This document shows positions 18,844-27,334 of a DNA stretch of 64,000 bases, in pieces. Location of the stretch: the NCBI RefSeq assembly GCF_902460845.1, contig NZ_CABPVS010000004.1, positions 183,776 to 247,775 on the forward strand, in the 5' to 3' direction. The notes below the pieces were generated by a model that saw only the letters and a program-made list of their open reading frames with translations, ran no database searches and had not been told where the DNA came from. A program made the position numbers and the translations under genes. Source of the stretch: Campylobacter concisus. GTDB taxonomy: Bacteria > Campylobacterota > Campylobacteria > Campylobacterales > Campylobacteraceae. Within the stretch, counting starts at the first letter, position 1; every line of letters begins with the position of its first letter.

Positions 18844-19791
18844 ATGTCAAATAAAGTTAAATTTCCAACGCTTAGTTCGTTTCTTGTAGCGTCTTGTATT
18901 TACGTTATTATTATACTTATTTTGTTTATAAAGCTTACATTTTTTGTAGAGCCTCCTAAAAAATATACCGATGATAAAGATGCTATTATGGATGTGGTTA
19001 TGGTTGATAGAGAAGTTGATCAAACCATTAAAGCTCCAAAACAAGCAGATGAAGTAGTTAAAGAGACAAAGCCTGAACCTAAAAAGGAATCTGAAGAAGA
19101 TAAACAAGAGACTACAAATAAGCCTGTTGTACCAGAGGAACCATTGCCTACCCCAAGCTTACCAACTCCTCCAAAAGAGGAACCAAAACCTGAGCCTAAA
19201 AAACCAGAACCAAAACCAGAAATTTTAAAACCAAGTGAAGAACCCAAAGAAGATGTTAAGCCAGAGCCAAAACCTGAGCCTAAGCCTACACCAAAGCCAG
19301 TTGAAAAGCCAAAACCAAAAGAGCCAAATATAAAAGACCTCTTTAGTGACATAGACCCTACAAAACTTAAAAAAGATGATGGTATAAAAAAGGCCGAAAA
19401 TAAAGTGCAAAGCCGTAAAAAAAGTGAAGCTTCTAGTTCAAAAGCCGCAAAAGAAGCTAGTGATATAATAAAGAGTTTAAAGATAGATCAAAATCCAACT
19501 GCTCCAAAATCACAATCTACCGGTACTTACGATCCACTAATGGGTGCGATAACAAAACAAATTCAAAGAAGATGGCAAAGCTATAAGGCCGATTCTGCAA
19601 ATTTAGCTAAAGTTAAAGTTATGATAGATCAGAGCGGAAATTTTAGCTATGAAATTTTAGAGCTATCATATAATGAAGAATTTAACGCAAAAGTAAGAGA
19701 GTGCTTAGAAAAACTTACAACGGAGAAATTTCCATTCAATCCAGACAAAAGCACTACTTTTAATTTAAATTTAGAAGATAAAATAAACTAA
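18844..19791 (+). CDS. tolA: TolA/TonB-like periplasm-spanning protein
   Basis: Connects the TolQR motor to TolB/Pal in the outer membrane. One N-terminal membrane helix (about residues 12-32), a long Pro/Lys/Glu-rich linker (about 60-165, many EPKPEPK units), an Ala/Ser/Lys segment and a C-terminal domain beginning near YDPLMGAITKQIQRRW. 315 aa. Relatives are often annotated TonB; the gene order tolQR-X-tolB-pal favours TolA. Confidence 0.82.
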   Translation: MSNKVKFPTLSSFLVASCIYVIIILILFIKLTFFVEPPKKYTDDKDAIMDVVMVDREVDQTIKAPKQADEVVKETKPEPKKESEEDKQETTNKPVVPEEPLPTPSLPTPPKEEPKPEPKKPEPKPEILKPSEEPKEDVKPEPKPEPKPTPKPVEKPKPKEPNIKDLFSDIDPTKLKKDDGIKKAENKVQSRKKSEASSSKAAKEASDIIKSLKIDQNPTAPKSQSTGTYDPLMGAITKQIQRRWQSYKADSANLAKVKVMIDQSGNFSYEILELSYNEEFNAKVRECLEKLTTEKFPFNPDKSTTFNLNLEDKIN

Positions 19792-19815
19792 AATTTATAA
19801 AATTATGGAGTAGAG

Positions 19816-21072
19816 ATGAAGAAAATTTTTCTTTTTTTATGTGTTGCTCTAGGGCTTTATGCTGCTGATGCAACCATATCTGTTGTAAATCAAGGTATTG
19901 CCTTGCCAAAGATAGCTTTGCAAGATGCAACAACTGCTGTTAGCGATGCGGGGTTTAAAGATAAATTCTTTAAAATCATGCTAGGAGATCTAAAGGTTAG
20001 TTCCGATTTTGAAGTAATCGAAGATCATGTGCCTTCTACCTATGAAGGAGATGCGACTACTAATACAATGAGTGATAAAGGCGTCGAGCTTATCTTTAGA
20101 TATGCTCTTGAAGGCTCTATTGGCTCGCCTCTTACTTTGAGAGTAAAACTGATAAACGCTAAAACAGCAACTACAAGATATGAGAAGGTTTATACTATGC
20201 CAGACGGCGCAAAGTATCCGTTTTTGGCGCATAAAAGTATAGTTGAGCTTACTAATGAACTAAATTTACCACCAGTTGGCTGGATGGAAAAATTTATTAT
20301 TCTTTCAAAATATACTTCAGCTCGCCAAAGCTCTATCATAGTTGCTGATTATACACTTACATATCAAAAGACTATAGTAAGTGGTGGGCTAAATATTTTC
20401 CCTAAATGGGCTGGAGCTGATCAAAGTAAATTTTACTATACATCTTATGTAAACAATAAGCCAACTTTATTTAGATATGATCTAAATTCTGGCACAAAAA
20501 CAAAGATAATTGATAGCATTGGCATGCTTATAGCCTCAGATGTTAGTAAAGATGGAAGTAAAATTTTATTAACTATGGCACCAAAAGATCAACCAGATAT
20601 ATTTATCTATAATACAAATAGCAAAAATTTGACGCAGATTACTAATTATCCAGGTATAGATGTAAATGGAAATTTTGTAGATAATGATAGTAAGATAGTT
20701 TTTGTATCAGATAGGCTTGGCTATCCAAATGTTTTTGCAACTCCTGCGATTTCTGGTGGAAGCGTTGAACAAATGGTATTTCATGGTAAGAATAATAACT
20801 CTGTAAGCACATTTGAAAATTATGTTGTTTATTCAAGCAGGGAAGCAAGCGGTAGTTTTAATATATATCTAATTTCAACTCAAACGGATTTTATACGACA
20901 GCTTACAGCAAATGGCAAAAATAACTATCCAAGATTCTCAAGCGATGGGCAAAGTGTTGTCTTTATAAAAGAGCTTGGCGGTCAAAGTTCACTAGGTGTT
21001 GTTAGGCTAAATGAAAACAGAAGTTTTCAGTTTCCTTTAAAAGTAGGAAAAATTCAATCTATAGATTGGTAA
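19816..21072 (+). CDS. tolB: Tol-Pal system beta-propeller protein TolB
   Basis: Periplasmic protein that cycles between Pal and the outer-membrane machinery. Signal peptide KKIFLFLCVALGLYAADA, an N-terminal alpha/beta domain to about residue 165, then repeats of a propeller (for example DVSKDGSKILLTMAPKDQPD and DNDSKIVFVSDRLGYPN). 418 aa, standard length. TATGGAGTAG lies before the ATG. It sits between tolA and pal. Confidence 0.94.
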   Translation: MKKIFLFLCVALGLYAADATISVVNQGIALPKIALQDATTAVSDAGFKDKFFKIMLGDLKVSSDFEVIEDHVPSTYEGDATTNTMSDKGVELIFRYALEGSIGSPLTLRVKLINAKTATTRYEKVYTMPDGAKYPFLAHKSIVELTNELNLPPVGWMEKFIILSKYTSARQSSIIVADYTLTYQKTIVSGGLNIFPKWAGADQSKFYYTSYVNNKPTLFRYDLNSGTKTKIIDSIGMLIASDVSKDGSKILLTMAPKDQPDIFIYNTNSKNLTQITNYPGIDVNGNFVDNDSKIVFVSDRLGYPNVFATPAISGGSVEQMVFHGKNNNSVSTFENYVVYSSREASGSFNIYLISTQTDFIRQLTANGKNNYPRFSSDGQSVVFIKELGGQSSLGVVRLNENRSFQFPLKVGKIQSIDW

Positions 21073-21101
21073 TATTCTGATAAAATTTAAAATTTTTGTG
21101 A

Positions 21102-21107
21102 TATAAT
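21102..21107 (+). promoter_or_regulatory. Predicted -10 box of pal
   Basis: TATAAT 30 bases before the pal ATG, in the 64-base tolB-pal gap. It suggests an extra promoter for the abundant lipoprotein Pal. Confidence 0.45.
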
Positions 21108-21136
21108 TCGACCAAATTTCTAAAAAAGGATAAGGA

Positions 21137-21643
21137 ATGAAAAAAGTAGTTCTAGCAAGTGTTGCAGTTGCAACTTTATTGTTGAGCGGTTGTAGCTCAA
21201 AAAACCCTGAAGTTGATATGAATTCAAATTCAAATCAATCTGCAGACAATTCAGGTAGCATGAGCGATGCTGATAGATTAGCAGCTCTTATTGCTAACAT
21301 CGAGAGTCAAGTTAAAAGTGTATACTTTGACTTTGATAAATTTAATATCAAAGCTGATCAACAAGGCGTTGTTAGCTCAAATGCATCAGTATTTAACCAA
21401 GCTGACGCTCAAGCTCTTTCTATAAAAGTAGAAGGTAACTGCGATGAGTGGGGTACAGATGAGTATAACTATGCTCTTGGTTTAAAACGTGCTAAAAGCG
21501 CTAAAGATGCTCTTGTAAGAAATGGCGTTAGTGCTGATAGAATCGCTGTAGTTAGCTTTGGTGAAAGCAATCCAGTTTGCACAGATAAAACAAAAGCTTG
21601 CGATGCTCAAAATAGACGTGCAGATTTCAAAGTACTTCCATAA
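21137..21643 (+). CDS. pal: Peptidoglycan-associated lipoprotein Pal
   Basis: Outer-membrane lipoprotein that binds peptidoglycan (Omp18 in C. jejuni). Lipobox LLLSGC gives a lipidated Cys near residue 19. The OmpA-like domain starts at VYFDFDKFNI and ends with the family pattern NRRADFKVL. 168 aa; AAAAGGATAAGG before the ATG. Followed 17 bases later by ybgF. Confidence 0.96.
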   Translation: MKKVVLASVAVATLLLSGCSSKNPEVDMNSNSNQSADNSGSMSDADRLAALIANIESQVKSVYFDFDKFNIKADQQGVVSSNASVFNQADAQALSIKVEGNCDEWGTDEYNYALGLKRAKSAKDALVRNGVSADRIAVVSFGESNPVCTDKTKACDAQNRRADFKVLP

Positions 21644-21660
21644 TTTATAATTAAATAATA

Positions 21661-22503
21661 ATGAACAAAAAAATAATTGTAGTGGCTCTGATAGGAGCCA
21701 CTATCTCTATTACCTTCGGTCAAGAGATTTCAGCTTTTGATGCAGGCAATATGGATAGTGCTAATCCATACGGTCTAACTGACAATGAAAAAGTTACCCT
21801 AAATAATAAGCGAAGTGTTCAAAATATTGAAGAGAATATGAATAGTGTTTTAGAACAACTTCAAGGTTTGCAAAGTTTGATTGAGAGCATGAGTGCTAGA
21901 ATGAATAAGCTTGAGCAAAGAATAAATGATATAGAGACGAAGGTAAATGGTGGCATAAGTGATTCTGGTGTAAGTTTGACATCACTGAAGGCTTATGTTG
22001 ATGAAACTAGAGATATACAAGACAAAAACTATAAGAATATCACTGCTGCCTTAAATAAATTAGGTGCAATAATGGATAAAAATGCTGCCCAACCAAAGCA
22101 AAATACAAATCCAAAACAACAAAATAAGCCAACTTCAAATTTTAGTGGAAAAAGCGATAAAGATATTTTAGCTGATGGCATTAAGCTTTTAAATTCTGGC
22201 AATAGCACAGAAGCAGCTGAATATTTTGAATACTTAAATAAAAAAGGCTATAAAACTGGTGTTTCAAATTATTATCTAGGCGAAGTTGCTTATAGTCAAA
22301 AATCATACAGCACAGCCATACAATACTATAAAAAAAGTATACAAAGTGAAGATAAGGCTGACTACACTCCAAAACTTCTATATCACACAGCTATAAGCTT
22401 TGATAAGATAGGTGACACGCAAAGTGCAAATAGATTTTATAAAGCTTTAAAAGTCGGCTATCCAGATAGTAAAGAAGCCAAAGCCTCTCCTAATAGAAAC
22501 TAA
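21661..22503 (+). CDS. cpoB: Tol-Pal associated protein YbgF/CpoB
   Basis: Periplasmic protein coordinating peptidoglycan synthesis with outer-membrane constriction. The N-terminal signal is KKIIVVALIGATISITFG, a coiled-coil region spans about residues 45-125 (trimerising in E. coli), a low-complexity linker follows, and TPR repeats make up the C-terminal 110 residues (YYLGEVAYSQKSYSTAIQYY). 280 aa. It closes the tol-pal gene set. Confidence 0.9.
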   Translation: MNKKIIVVALIGATISITFGQEISAFDAGNMDSANPYGLTDNEKVTLNNKRSVQNIEENMNSVLEQLQGLQSLIESMSARMNKLEQRINDIETKVNGGISDSGVSLTSLKAYVDETRDIQDKNYKNITAALNKLGAIMDKNAAQPKQNTNPKQQNKPTSNFSGKSDKDILADGIKLLNSGNSTEAAEYFEYLNKKGYKTGVSNYYLGEVAYSQKSYSTAIQYYKKSIQSEDKADYTPKLLYHTAISFDKIGDTQSANRFYKALKVGYPDSKEAKASPNRN

Positions 22504-22521
22504 ATTTTAATCTTTTTTAGA

Positions 22522-22527
22522 TATAAT
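22522..22527 (+). promoter_or_regulatory. Predicted -10 box of slyD
   Basis: TATAAT 39 bases before the slyD GTG start; a strong AAGGAGA (22554-22560) lies in between. Confidence 0.45.
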
Positions 22528-22565
22528 CCCACATTAATCAAGAAACCAAATCTAAGGAGATTATT

Positions 22566-23150
22566 GTGAGTAAAGATCAAGTCATAACTATGTTTTACGA
22601 ACTAAAAGATGCCAACACTGGTGAAATTCTAGAGTCAAATATGCAAGAAGGTGGCCAAATTTCATTTATAACAGGGCATGGCCATATTATAGAAAAGCTT
22701 GAAGAAGAAGTAAGTAAATTAAAATCAGGCGAAAGAACAACTATAAGCGTAAAGGCAGTAGAGGGTTGTGGTGAATATAATAATGATGCCATTCAGTCGT
22801 TACCAAAAGAGCAGTTTGCTGGTATAGATTTGCATGAAGGAATGGAACTTTTTGGTCAAAATGAGGATGGCTCAAGCGTTCGTGTTATTGTTAAAGAGAT
22901 TAAAGATGACGAAGTAACAGTTGATTTTAATCACCCATATGCTGGTAAAGATTTGCTATTTAATGTTGAAGTTTTAGAAGTTAGAGATGCAACAGAAGAT
23001 GAAAAAGCAACAGGCATAGTAGCCGGGGCTCATACTTGCGGTTGTGGTGGTCACGATCATGAGCATGAGCATGAGTGCTGCGGTGGACACGGACATGGAC
23101 ACGAGGACGGTGGTTGCGGTTGCGGTGGACACGGACATCACCATCACTAA
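22566..23150 (+). CDS. slyD: FKBP-type peptidyl-prolyl isomerase SlyD
   Basis: Proline isomerase and chaperone that in other bacteria delivers nickel to hydrogenase and urease. The FKBP domain (MFYELKDANTGEILES) has the IF insert, then GHGHIIEKLEEEVSKLKSGE. The tail from about residue 155 is an unbroken metal-binding stretch of Cys, His and Gly ending in GCGGHGHHHH. GTG start with a strong ribosome-binding site. 194 aa. fabD follows ten bases later. Confidence 0.96.
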   Translation: MSKDQVITMFYELKDANTGEILESNMQEGGQISFITGHGHIIEKLEEEVSKLKSGERTTISVKAVEGCGEYNNDAIQSLPKEQFAGIDLHEGMELFGQNEDGSSVRVIVKEIKDDEVTVDFNHPYAGKDLLFNVEVLEVRDATEDEKATGIVAGAHTCGCGGHDHEHEHECCGGHGHGHEDGGCGCGGHGHHHH

Positions 23151-23159
23151 GAAGCTAAA

Positions 23160-24089
23160 ATGAAAAAAATTGCTTTTGTTTTTGCGGGCCAAGGCTCGCA
23201 AAGTATTGGTATGGGAAAAGACTTTTATGAAAATTTTTCTACTGCTAAGTTACTTTTAAATGATGCTTGTAATGACACTGGCATTGATTACAAAGAGCTT
23301 TTATTTACACAAAACGATAAGTTAGATAAAACAGAATTTACTCAGCCAGCTATCGTTTTAAACTCGCTAATGACTTATTTGGCTTTTTCAAATTTTATTA
23401 AAGAAAAACCAGAATTTAGTCTTGGGCACTCACTTGGAGAATTTACTGCTCTTGCAGTTAGTGGAGCATTTAATTTTATTGATGCGATTAGGCTTGTAAA
23501 TTTACGTGGTAAATTTATGCAAGAAGCTTGTATTGGTAAAGATGCCGGCATGATGGTAGTTCTTGGACTTAGTGATGAAGTGGTTGAAGAAATTTGTAAA
23601 AAAGCAAGAGAAGAAGGTTTGCAAATTTATGCTGCAAACTACAACTGCGATGGACAAATCGTTGTCGCTGGCGTAAGAGCCGATCTTGCTAGCTATGAAG
23701 CAAAATTTAAAGAAGCTGGCGCAAAAAGAGCAATGCTTTTAAATATGTCAGTAGCAAGCCATTGTCCGATACTTGAACCAGCTAGTATTAGGCTGGCAAG
23801 CGAGCTTGAGAGTACTTTGGCTACCAAATTTTCTCCAGTTGTCTCAAATGTAAATGCTAAAATTTATACTGATAAAAGCGAAGCACTAGTCCTGCTAAAA
23901 GAGCAGCTAATAAAACCAGTTTGCTATAAACAGAGCATTAAAAACTATGAAAATAATGTTGATTGTTTTATCGAGCTTGGTGCTGCGACGCTAAAGGGCA
24001 TCAATAAAAAAATTACCGAAAAGCCAACTTATAGTATTACTGATATGGCAAGTCTTGAAGAAGTTGTGAAAATTTTGGAGGAGAGATGA
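23160..24089 (+). CDS. fabD: Malonyl-CoA-ACP transacylase
   Basis: Transfers malonyl to acyl-carrier protein in fatty-acid synthesis. FAGQGSQSIGMGKDF at the start, the nucleophile Ser in GHSLGEFTALAVSGAF near residue 87 and the catalytic His in VASHCPILEPA. 309 aa. Overlaps mtnN by four bases (ATGA), giving a fabD-mtnN-ttcA coupled unit. Confidence 0.97.
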   Translation: MKKIAFVFAGQGSQSIGMGKDFYENFSTAKLLLNDACNDTGIDYKELLFTQNDKLDKTEFTQPAIVLNSLMTYLAFSNFIKEKPEFSLGHSLGEFTALAVSGAFNFIDAIRLVNLRGKFMQEACIGKDAGMMVVLGLSDEVVEEICKKAREEGLQIYAANYNCDGQIVVAGVRADLASYEAKFKEAGAKRAMLLNMSVASHCPILEPASIRLASELESTLATKFSPVVSNVNAKIYTDKSEALVLLKEQLIKPVCYKQSIKNYENNVDCFIELGAATLKGINKKITEKPTYSITDMASLEEVVKILEER

Positions 24090-24769
24090 TAGCGATACTT
24101 GGAGCTATGCAAGAGGAGACAACACCGATCCTTGAAATGGTTGGTGAATATAAAACTGTTCAATATGCAAATAATAAATTTTACTTAGCAAACTATAAAG
24201 GAAAAGAGCTAGTCATTGCCTATTCAAAGATAGGCAAAGTAAATGCAGCTATAACAGCAACTTTAATGATAGAAAAATTTAAGGCCTCAAAGTTGCTCTT
24301 TACTGGCGTAGCTGGCTCACTTGATGAGAGTTTAAAAATAGGCGATATGCTTTATGCTACTAGCTTAGTGCAACATGATCTTGATATTACGGCTTTTGGC
24401 CATCCTTATGGCTATGTGCCAGGCACAAGTATATTTGTTAAAAGCGATGAAGGACTAAATGAACTGGCAAAAAAGATAGCTGATAAAAAAGATATGAGCT
24501 TAAGTGCTGGTATTATTGCGACCGGAGATCAGTTTATCTGCGATAATGAAAAGAAAGCTTGGATAAAAAAGATATTTAATGCGAGCGCTACCGAGATGGA
24601 AGGTGCTAGCGTTGCACTAGTTTGCGAAATACTAGGTGTGCCATTTTTTATACTAAGAGCTATCAGCGATGGAGCTGGTGATGCAGCAGAGTTTGACTTT
24701 GATAAATTTTTGCAAGATTCAGCAAATATTAGTGCAAAATTTATACTTGAAATGGTAGAAAATTTATGA
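24086..24769 (+). CDS. mtnN: MTA/SAH nucleosidase
   Basis: Hydrolyses 5'-methylthioadenosine and S-adenosylhomocysteine; in Campylobacter and Helicobacter also the futalosine-pathway 6-amino-6-deoxyfutalosine step. Start IAILGAMQEETTPILEMV, the phosphate-site-like FTGVAGSLDESLKIGD, and the catalytic region ATEMEGASVALVC with the purine-binding Asp in RAISDGAG. 227 aa. Overlaps both neighbours by four bases. Confidence 0.95.
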   Translation: MIAILGAMQEETTPILEMVGEYKTVQYANNKFYLANYKGKELVIAYSKIGKVNAAITATLMIEKFKASKLLFTGVAGSLDESLKIGDMLYATSLVQHDLDITAFGHPYGYVPGTSIFVKSDEGLNELAKKIADKKDMSLSAGIIATGDQFICDNEKKAWIKKIFNASATEMEGASVALVCEILGVPFFILRAISDGAGDAAEFDFDKFLQDSANISAKFILEMVENL

Positions 24770-25524
24770 TAGAGCTTAGTAAAAGGCTTCTTAGGCAAGT
24801 TGGTCAGACAAATGCTAGATACAAGATGATAGAGGGCGGAGATAAGATCTTGCTTGGTCTTAGCGGAGGTAAAGATAGCCTCGCACTCGCTCACGTACTA
24901 AAGCATATCCAAAACGTTACACCTGAAAAATTTGAGTTTAAAGCAGTAACACTAAGCTACGGCATGGGTGAGGACTACGCTTATCTTACAAAGCATTGCA
25001 ATGAGCACGGAATAGAGCACGAAGTAATAGATAGCTCAATTTTTGAAATTTCAAAAGAGAAAATCCGTAAGAATTCTAGTTTTTGTAGTTTCTTTTCTCG
25101 TATGAGAAGAGGCTATCTTTATACTTACGCTTTAAGGCATGGTTTTAATAAACTTGCGATTGCACATCACTTAGATGATGCAGCGGAGAGCTTTTTTATG
25201 AACTTTACATATAATGGTGCACTAAGGACGCTTGCTCCAAAATATACTGCAAAAAATGGCATCACGGTTATTAGGCCATTTATCTTCGTTCGCGAGAGAC
25301 AGCTTCGCGAAAATGCTATCAAAAATGAATTAAGAGTTATCGGTGATGAAGCATGTCCTGCAATGAGATTTGACGTAAAGATGCCACATGCTAGATATGA
25401 AACCAAACAGCTTTTAGCAACTTTAGAAAAAGAAAATCCAAAGCTTTTTACTTCGCTAAAAGCAGCATTTGAAAATATTCATACTGATACTTTTTTTGCT
25501 CTCAATAGCAGTAGTGAAGAGTAA
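24766..25524 (+). CDS. TtcA-like PP-loop protein with altered cysteines
   Basis: Member of the PP-loop ATPase group related to TtcA, which thiolates cytidine 32 of tRNA. The PP-loop LGLSGGKDSLAL lies near residues 28-39, and SRMRRG and HHLDDAAESFFMN match the family. The family's first CXXC reads C107-S-F-F110, and the second site reads CPAM with one Cys (C197). TtcA of E. coli holds its [4Fe-4S] cluster with Cys from both CXXC motifs, so this protein lacks part of that set. 252 aa. Overlaps mtnN by four bases; a strong terminator follows. Confidence 0.8.
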   Translation: MIELSKRLLRQVGQTNARYKMIEGGDKILLGLSGGKDSLALAHVLKHIQNVTPEKFEFKAVTLSYGMGEDYAYLTKHCNEHGIEHEVIDSSIFEISKEKIRKNSSFCSFFSRMRRGYLYTYALRHGFNKLAIAHHLDDAAESFFMNFTYNGALRTLAPKYTAKNGITVIRPFIFVRERQLRENAIKNELRVIGDEACPAMRFDVKMPHARYETKQLLATLEKENPKLFTSLKAAFENIHTDTFFALNSSSEE

Positions 25525-25531
25525 AATTTTA

Positions 25532-25563
25532 CTTGCTTTTTGGGACTAATCCCAAGAAGCAAG
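25532..25563 (+). terminator. Strong terminator after the ttcA-like gene
   Basis: CTTGCTTTTTGGGA (25532-25545) pairs with TCCCAAGAAGCAAG (25550-25563) over 14 bases with one G-T pair and a CTAA loop. No long T-run follows. It ends the slyD-fabD-mtnN-ttcA unit; the 230 bases after it, up to recO, hold nothing else I can support. Confidence 0.65.
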
Positions 25564-25795
25564 CTATAAATATTTCTATTTTAATTAGCTCGTATCAAAA
25601 TAAATAAAAAATGTATAAATATATGAAATTCTTGTACTTGTGCATAAATCAAAACTATCATATATAGCAAATACAAAAGTATTTAGTGCAAAAAGCTACT
25701 GGTTAGAATTTTTATAACTTAGAAAATTGAAGCTTAAAAAATAGCCATGTGCTTTAAGCATTAAGAAATAGCTATTTAAAATAGCAAGCTATGGC

Positions 25796-26410
25796 TTAAA
25801 GTCCGTCAAGTAAAATTTTATAAAGTCGGTTTATCTCATCGTCATTTAGCTCGATCGTGCTTTTTGTATCAAACAAATTTTTGATCTTACCAGCGTCAAA
25901 TTCGCTTCTATCAAGGCAGCGCTTGTGAGAGGGCAAAAAGCCACGAGTTAGGCAAAGCTCGCTTTCTATCTCCTCGTCGCAGATAAAGCACTCAAGCTCG
26001 CTGTGAAGCCTGCCTTCATACTCTAAAATTTTGACGTAGCTTTCGATGATAAGGCGTTTTGGATTTTGTAGCTGCATCTGTTTGGCGCAGCGATCAAGCT
26101 CGTTAAAGTAAATTTCATCAAGCTGCTCGACCTCTTTTAGATGATCATAAAGTAGGCGCATGAACTGCTGCCAAATGATGAGTTTGTCGCGCTCTAGCAG
26201 CCATTTAAAGCCAAGGTGAAGTATGTTTCTAAGCTTTGGTAGAAATTTCGCCTCTTGCTCTAGCTCAAAGTCGATCTTGTAGCCAGTCATGATGTTTGAG
26301 TGGCGAGCGCCAAAAAATCTATATGACTTTACGAGCAAATTTGGCGTTAGTACAAAGACTAAAAGGTCCTCGTCTCTGACCTTTTGCACGCGTAGGATGT
26401 AGCCTTGCAT
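25796..26410 (-). CDS. recO: DNA repair protein RecO (short form)
   Basis: Works with RecR to load RecA. The N-terminal OB fold begins GYILRVQKVRDEDLLVFVL; the rest is helical with a zinc-type C-x-C pair (ECFICDEEIESELC) near residue 140. 204 aa, shorter than E. coli RecO (242) but typical for Campylobacter. The start is adjacent to the dus stop without a gap. Last gene of the accD-to-recO reverse-strand operon. Confidence 0.82.
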   Translation of the reverse strand: MQGYILRVQKVRDEDLLVFVLTPNLLVKSYRFFGARHSNIMTGYKIDFELEQEAKFLPKLRNILHLGFKWLLERDKLIIWQQFMRLLYDHLKEVEQLDEIYFNELDRCAKQMQLQNPKRLIIESYVKILEYEGRLHSELECFICDEEIESELCLTRGFLPSHKRCLDRSEFDAGKIKNLFDTKSTIELNDDEINRLYKILLDGL

Positions 26411-27334
26411 CTAGGCAAAAAACTCCCTTATGCGCTCTCTCATCGCTGTCACATCTTTGATGAAATTTACATCATTTCTAAAGGTTGTTGCGCCATCTAT
26501 CCCCTTGCTGTATTGATGTAAATGTTTTCTAAATATGTAAAATCCATGCTCGCCGTAGTGATCTATCATCGCATCAAAGTGAGCTAGGATGATCTTTTGT
26601 TTTAGCGCCTTATCTACGCTAGTTTTGGTCTTTATCTCGTGAAATATCCAGGGATTGCCGATGCTTGCTCTGCCGATCATTAGGGCATCGCACTTTGTAA
26701 GGTTTAAAATTTCATCTGCATTTTGCGCATTTATATCGCCATTTGCGACGACCGGGATTTTTACGCTCGCTTTTACTCTAGCGATCGCTTCATAATCAAC
26801 CTTTGCGCTGTATCCACCAGCTCTGGTGCGCCCATGGACCGCGATGTAGTCTGCGCCGGCTTCTTCGCAGGCTTTTGCAATTTTCTCTTCATTTTTGTCG
26901 TTAAAGCCAAGTCTAAATTTAACACTTAGGCTCTCTTTGTTTGAGACGCTTTTTATGGCCGAGATTATGCTTTGAAGTTTGTCAAGATCGTTTAGTAAGG
27001 CTGAACCTGCACCTTGTCTAACGACCTTTGGCACAGGGCAGCCGCAGTTTAGATCGAGCCCATAAATCCCATCAAATTTATTGATTATCTTCACAGCTTT
27101 TTTTATATTTTCTATGTCGCTACCAGCTATCTGGACGACGTAAGGCTCTTCGTTTGGGGATTTTTTAAGCATTTCAAGAGTTTTGTCACTGCTCTCATAG
27201 ACCAGAGCATTTGCGCTGATCATTTCGCTAACAGTGACATCGCAGCCAAATTTCTTAACTACGCTTCTTAATGGCAAGTCAGAAAAGCCAGCAAGAGGTG
27301 CTAAGAAAAGTGGCTTTTTACTAAAGTCTATCAT
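26411..27334 (-). CDS. dusB: tRNA-dihydrouridine synthase (DusB type)
   Basis: FMN enzyme that reduces uridines in the tRNA D-loop. The TIM-barrel start is FLAPLAGFSDLPLRSV; the catalytic Cys lies in LNCGCPVPKVVRQGAG (about residues 96-112); GRTRAGGYS and VVANGDI are FMN/tRNA-contact motifs. 307 aa. It overlaps the preceding membrane-protein gene by four bases. Confidence 0.94.
   Translation of the reverse strand: MIDFSKKPLFLAPLAGFSDLPLRSVVKKFGCDVTVSEMISANALVYESSDKTLEMLKKSPNEEPYVVQIAGSDIENIKKAVKIINKFDGIYGLDLNCGCPVPKVVRQGAGSALLNDLDKLQSIISAIKSVSNKESLSVKFRLGFNDKNEEKIAKACEEAGADYIAVHGRTRAGGYSAKVDYEAIARVKASVKIPVVANGDINAQNADEILNLTKCDALMIGRASIGNPWIFHEIKTKTSVDKALKQKIILAHFDAMIDHYGEHGFYIFRKHLHQYSKGIDGATTFRNDVNFIKDVTAMRERIREFFA

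Noticed and set aside
19020..19410. Gly/Phe/Ser-rich open frames opposite tolA
   Set aside because: They are the reverse translation of the Pro/Lys-rich tolA linker and have no start signals.
22974..23201. Thr/Ser/Met-rich frame opposite the slyD tail
   Set aside because: Low-complexity mirror of the Cys/His codons; no ribosome-binding site.
25564..25795. A small RNA in the ttcA-recO gap
   Set aside because: Only AT-rich sequence and weak inverted repeats near the recO end; nothing resembles a known RNA.
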